Shown: positions 6,210-8,391 of the stretch, piece after piece
How the letters are laid out: each line of letters opens with the position of its first letter
Position numbering within the stretch: the first letter of the stretch is position 1
DNA from: Acidobacteriaceae bacterium
GTDB lineage: Bacteria > Acidobacteriota > Terriglobia > Terriglobales > SbA1
Length of the DNA: 8,391 bases
Direction: 5' to 3'
NCBI GenBank assembly: GCA_003136335.1
Contig: PLEA01000549.1
Coordinates: 1-8,391, forward strand
Notes under the pieces: model-generated
Seen by the model: only the letters and a program-made list of their open reading frames with translations
Told to the model about the DNA's origin: nothing
Databases searched by the model: none
Program-made: the position numbers and the translations under genes

Positions 6210-6432
6210 TCCATAACGTTCTGACAGCGAATTCTGCCTTTTCCTACAAGAAGCTGTAGAGATGGCTTCGGAGATACCAACTTCAATAGCCAACTTTGGA
6301 GTGAGCAAACTAAGCTTTCCTAGCAATGCGCACAATGCTGCGGCTTGCTCTGAGGCTCAGTTTTACGGGTTGGCGCCTTAACGGCTAGAGCCATTCTGGC
6401 AAGGAAGGATCCGCCAGGCCTCGTGGCCAAGC

Positions 6433-7260
6433 TCAAGAGCCTTTTTCGACAATTCCTTGCAGGGCCGCCCGGTAACCACGGCTGCAGGAGAGCTCTCTCC
6501 CGCTTTTCAGAACCACCACATATTCTCCGCTGTTGACGGGGATCAGTTCCTTGATCTTGCGAACGTTCACGATCGTCGAACGATGGATGCGGATGAAATG
6601 ATTCGCATCCAAGCGCTCGGAAATCCTGCTGATCGTCTCGCGGAAAAGATAGGATTCTTTGCCGACGTTCAAGCGCACATAGTTAGCCGCGGCCTCCACC
6701 CACTCGATGCTGTCCAGGTCCAGGAAAACGACTCGTCCATTGGCCTTGATCACCAGACGGCTGTCCGGTCCCGAGGTGGGCAACACCACCGACCTGACCT
6801 GCGACAGCAGATTCAGAATCCGGTGTGTGATCTCGCGGTCGCGCGCCTTGCGCAATTCGGACCGCGCCCTCTCCAACGCGTGGTGCAGTCGCTCCTGGTC
6901 GAACGGCTTCAACAGATAGTCAAGAGCATTGGCCTCAAACGCTCGAATCGCATACTGATCGTAAGCTGAGGTGAAAATGACCACCGGCATTTCTTCCGGA
7001 GGAATTTCGCTCAACACCTGGAAGCCATCCAGGTCTGGCATCTGGATATCGAGCAGCAGCATGTCCGGCTGCAGACTGCGGATCGCGGACACAGTTTGCC
7101 GGCCATCCTGGCATTCCGCCACGACCTTAACCTGCGGTTCCGAATCTAGTAGGATGAGCAATTTCTGGCGCGCCAGCCTCTCGTCATCGGCAATGACCGT
7201 GCGCACCACCGCGTCCAACGGCTGGTGTAGCGGCGAAAAAATAACTGAATCCGGGATCAT
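6433..7260 (-). CDS. LytTR-family response regulator
   Basis: The 275-residue protein has an N-terminal receiver domain (about 19-133) and a C-terminal LytTR DNA-binding domain (about 168-272). Receiver residues visible are the acidic pair D25-D26, the phospho-acceptor D71 in LLLDIQMPDLDG, T97 in IFTSAY and K118 in LLKPF. The LytTR part shows IEWVEAAANYVRL and the signature FIRIHRSTIVNVRKI (222-236). Such proteins are phosphorylated by LytS-type or other histidine kinases and bind paired direct repeats to activate transcription. All key residues are present, so it should work. The ATG at 7258-7260 has a weak GGTGA-type site; GTG codons 18 or 19, just before RTVIADDE, are alternative starts and would give the usual N-terminus. 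A small ORF ends 3 nt upstream, and no kinase gene is adjacent. The downstream receptor gene is a natural candidate target, by position only. Confidence 0.93.
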   Translation of the reverse strand: MIPDSVIFSPLHQPLDAVVRTVIADDERLARQKLLILLDSEPQVKVVAECQDGRQTVSAIRSLQPDMLLLDIQMPDLDGFQVLSEIPPEEMPVVIFTSAYDQYAIRAFEANALDYLLKPFDQERLHHALERARSELRKARDREITHRILNLLSQVRSVVLPTSGPDSRLVIKANGRVVFLDLDSIEWVEAAANYVRLNVGKESYLFRETISRISERLDANHFIRIHRSTIVNVRKIKELIPVNSGEYVVVLKSGRELSCSRGYRAALQGIVEKGS

Positions 7261-7263
7261 TGG

Positions 7264-7626
7264 TCACCCACATTGGTCCGGTTGTTGAATAGACGTGACA
7301 GCGTGAGAATGGTTGGCAAAAGACAGGTGTGAGAATCGATCACTCCTTCCCGGCGCGGGGGCATTTTTTCGGGAGCGCAAGCCCGCTTCCGCGGCCTCCG
7401 CTTCGCCGTACCTAACAAGACGCCTCAACATCATTTGTATGATCGCCTCCAGGTATCTGTGGCCCGTCAAGAGCGACGGATTGGGTTGCTGTATCTGTCG
7501 TGCGTTCGCAATGGACCCAATAGCAAATCGCGCAAGCACGTCCCTGAATTCTCGGAGCCCGTCCCCACGGGATAGCAAGCGCTCTGCAGCCGCGTCCATA
7601 AATGCAGCCGATGTTATGCTCGCCAT
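7264..7626 (-). CDS. Small protein with winged-helix-like segment, possibly a truncated relative of the facing gene
   Basis: This 120-residue frame ends with TGA (7264-7266), leaving three bases before the response-regulator ATG, so translation could be coupled. Residues of about 24-80 read like a winged-helix domain of a family I associate with acidobacteria: LREFRDVLARFAIGSIANA, then NPSLLTGH, then MMLRRLVRYGEAEA. Family members I recall start with a coiled-coil helix and end with a wing carrying Trp; both are missing here, and residues 81-120 look random. An in-frame stop lies two codons before the ATG, so the frame cannot extend upstream. No clear Shine-Dalgarno site is seen. The plus-strand frame opposite is also open from 7313, so only one strand need be coding here. 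A decayed gene is as likely as a working short regulator. Confidence 0.42.
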   Translation of the reverse strand: MASITSAAFMDAAAERLLSRGDGLREFRDVLARFAIGSIANARQIQQPNPSLLTGHRYLEAIIQMMLRRLVRYGEAEAAEAGLRSRKNAPAPGRSDRFSHLSFANHSHAVTSIQQPDQCG

Positions 7627-8176
7627 CCGATTTCAGACGCCGCCCGCTGTGAGCGAGAGTGCAGTCTCCGAGACTGCGAAACGGGTACACGCAAAAGCTC
7701 TTGACCTTTTGACCCGGCGCGCTGAAATCAATCGACGGATCCGGTGTCTTCAGCAGGTGATTCAGGGATTGCGGGATCTCGCGACCAGCGCGACGTTCAA
7801 CGGTTGCGATACTGCGGCGCCCGCGCGCGCGACCAAGCGGACAAGGCATGGCAATAACAGTAAGCCGCGCGGACGCACAGTTGGCCCAATGCGGCCTCCC
7901 CTGCCGGGCCGGTCCAAACACCTGCCGGCCGGACTGATGCGCGCTTGCCGCATCGCGCTCATGGAGACAGGAGGCACCGCGTCCCCGGATGAAATTCGCA
8001 CGCGCATTGTTCGCAGGGGGTCTTTTTCATTCGCCGATTCCGGATTTGCAAATGCAGCGATTATTCGAACTCTGAATGCTATGGGCGACGACGGCGAGGT
8101 TCGGCGTTTAGGAGACGGCTTTCAATCGCTGTGGCAGCGAATCGTGCCGGCGAGAGAAAGCGATACTTTACCGTAG
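7616..8176 (+). CDS. Coiled-coil plus winged-helix DNA-binding-like protein
   Basis: Starting at ATG 7616 the product is 186 residues. Residues 21-56 form an amphipathic, coiled-coil-like helix (KALDLLTRRAEINRRIRCLQ). Residues 57-103 form a Pro/Arg/Gly-rich linker. Residues 104-176 look like a winged helix: GLMRACRIALMETGG, SPDEIRTRIVRRGSFSF, NAAIIRTLNAMGDDGEVRRL and a closing SLWQRI. The plan resembles small acidobacterial proteins in which a helical hairpin precedes a GLTRACR-type winged helix; a role as transcriptional regulator or nucleoid-associated protein is inferred. The frame stays open back to 7313, but those extra 101 residues look like the mirror of the opposite ORF and are rejected. 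GTG 7649 is an equally good start, as neither has a Shine-Dalgarno site. Start 7616 would overlap the start of the minus-strand ORF by 11 bp. Confidence 0.6.
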   Translation: MLAIRFQTPPAVSESAVSETAKRVHAKALDLLTRRAEINRRIRCLQQVIQGLRDLATSATFNGCDTAAPARATKRTRHGNNSKPRGRTVGPMRPPLPGRSKHLPAGLMRACRIALMETGGTASPDEIRTRIVRRGSFSFADSGFANAAIIRTLNAMGDDGEVRRLGDGFQSLWQRIVPARESDTLP

Positions 8177-8391
8177 ATCGTAGCCGTGGCAATTCATACC
8201 CACCATCGTTCACTCTTCTCCGCCCCACTCCGGTGAGATCACTCCGAATAGTGTTGACCGTCTGGGACGAACGGTTATTCACTTGGGACGAATGACAGCG
8301 GATAGGGACTAGAAAATCCCGCCGTCTGGCGCATCGATCTTCGATTGCTCTCTTGCGTGAGTTGGTCCATCATGTAAGCGCGCGCCCGTTA
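8177..8391. other. Non-coding end of the window
   Basis: No gene is supported in these 215 bp. A minus-strand 32-codon frame beginning MMDQLTQESNRRS starts near 8374 and stops near 8276; it is too short to accept. A phased direct repeat and a weak promoter-like sequence are listed separately. No terminator-like hairpin with a T-run follows the plus-strand gene that ends at 8176. Confidence 0.5.
8254..8292 (+). promoter_or_regulatory. Phased direct repeat TGGGACGAA near a weak promoter-like sequence
   Basis: TGGGACGAA occurs at 8263-8271 and 8284-8292, 21 bp start to start, about two helical turns, so a dimeric protein could read both copies from one DNA face. TTGACC (8254-8259) is -35-like and TATTCA (8276-8281), 16 bp further on, is a poor -10 match lying between the repeats. 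If real, it would drive a rightward gene beyond the window. The spacing also resembles the 21-22 bp repeat period of LytTR sites, but the repeat sequence does not match their usual consensus. Confidence 0.35.

Larger units (their letters stand above)
6028..6432 (-). other. 405-bp leader/intergenic region upstream of the receptor gene
   Basis: No credible gene lies here. A minus-strand 108-codon frame (6335-6009) runs over the receptor Shine-Dalgarno site and start, and its composition is not protein-like. The length suggests that the receptor has its own promoter and possibly a long leader, but no clear -35/-10 pair was found. A TGGCA...TGT sequence on the minus strand near 6099-6113 resembles a sigma-54 site but lacks the essential GC of the -12 element. 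Repeats found: GAGTAAC at 6095-6101 and 6144-6150; CCAACTT at 6277-6283 and 6290-6296; TTGACAT at 6047-6053 and 6062-6068; and an inverted repeat at 6175-6209. Confidence 0.6.

Noticed and set aside
6009..6335. 108-codon minus-strand frame upstream of and overlapping the receptor start
   Set aside because: It covers the strong Shine-Dalgarno site and first codons of the receptor in another frame and has no protein-like features.
6457..6969. 170-codon plus-strand open frame opposite the response regulator
   Set aside because: Shadow of the LytTR regulator, whose receiver and DNA-binding residues are all present.
7313..7615. N-terminal extension of the plus-strand winged-helix gene
   Set aside because: The extra 101 residues are Ser/Arg-rich, show no domain and mirror the minus-strand ORF; known-style relatives begin just before the coiled-coil helix.

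Overview
The window looks like a chromosomal segment from a member of the Acidobacteriota, probably the soil-type Terriglobia. This is an inference from gene types. There is a very long outer-membrane receptor with an N-terminal carboxypeptidase-regulatory-like domain, of the Oar-like kind that is abundant in this phylum. There is also a histone-H1-like protein with a basic N-terminal half and an acidic C-terminal tail, and a coiled-coil plus winged-helix protein whose style I associate with acidobacterial genomes. No rRNA, tRNA, CRISPR array or complete mobile element was seen.

Layout from left to right: the last 26 codons of a possible plus-strand gene (1-81); about 570 bp without a convincing gene; a plus-strand lysine-rich histone-like gene (656-1159) preceded by a promoter-like pair placed as for a leaderless mRNA; about 500 bp of non-coding DNA holding a short tandem repeat, a hairpin with a GNRA-type loop and a G-rich run; a 5'-truncated remnant of an AAA+/DUF4143-type ATPase gene (1668-1874); a perfect 23-nt palindrome; a 4.1 kb minus-strand gene for a TonB-dependent-receptor-like protein (6027-1945) with a strong Shine-Dalgarno site; a 405-bp leader or intergenic region with several small repeats; a minus-strand LytTR response regulator (7260-6433); a short minus-strand ORF ending 3 nt before the regulator (7626-7264); and, head-to-head with it, a plus-strand coiled-coil/winged-helix protein gene (about 7616-8176). 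The last 215 bp hold no gene but contain a helically phased direct repeat near a weak promoter-like sequence.

How the parts may work together: the short ORF, the response regulator and the receptor all lie on the minus strand in that order, so the regulator could be translationally coupled to the small ORF and could control the receptor. No sensor histidine kinase is visible beside the regulator. The small ORF and the facing plus-strand gene both seem to carry related winged-helix modules, which is the most curious arrangement in the window. The 405-bp gap suggests that the receptor has its own promoter, but I could not identify one with confidence. Overall the window is mostly ordinary acidobacterial DNA with some gene decay; I see no clear new multi-gene system.
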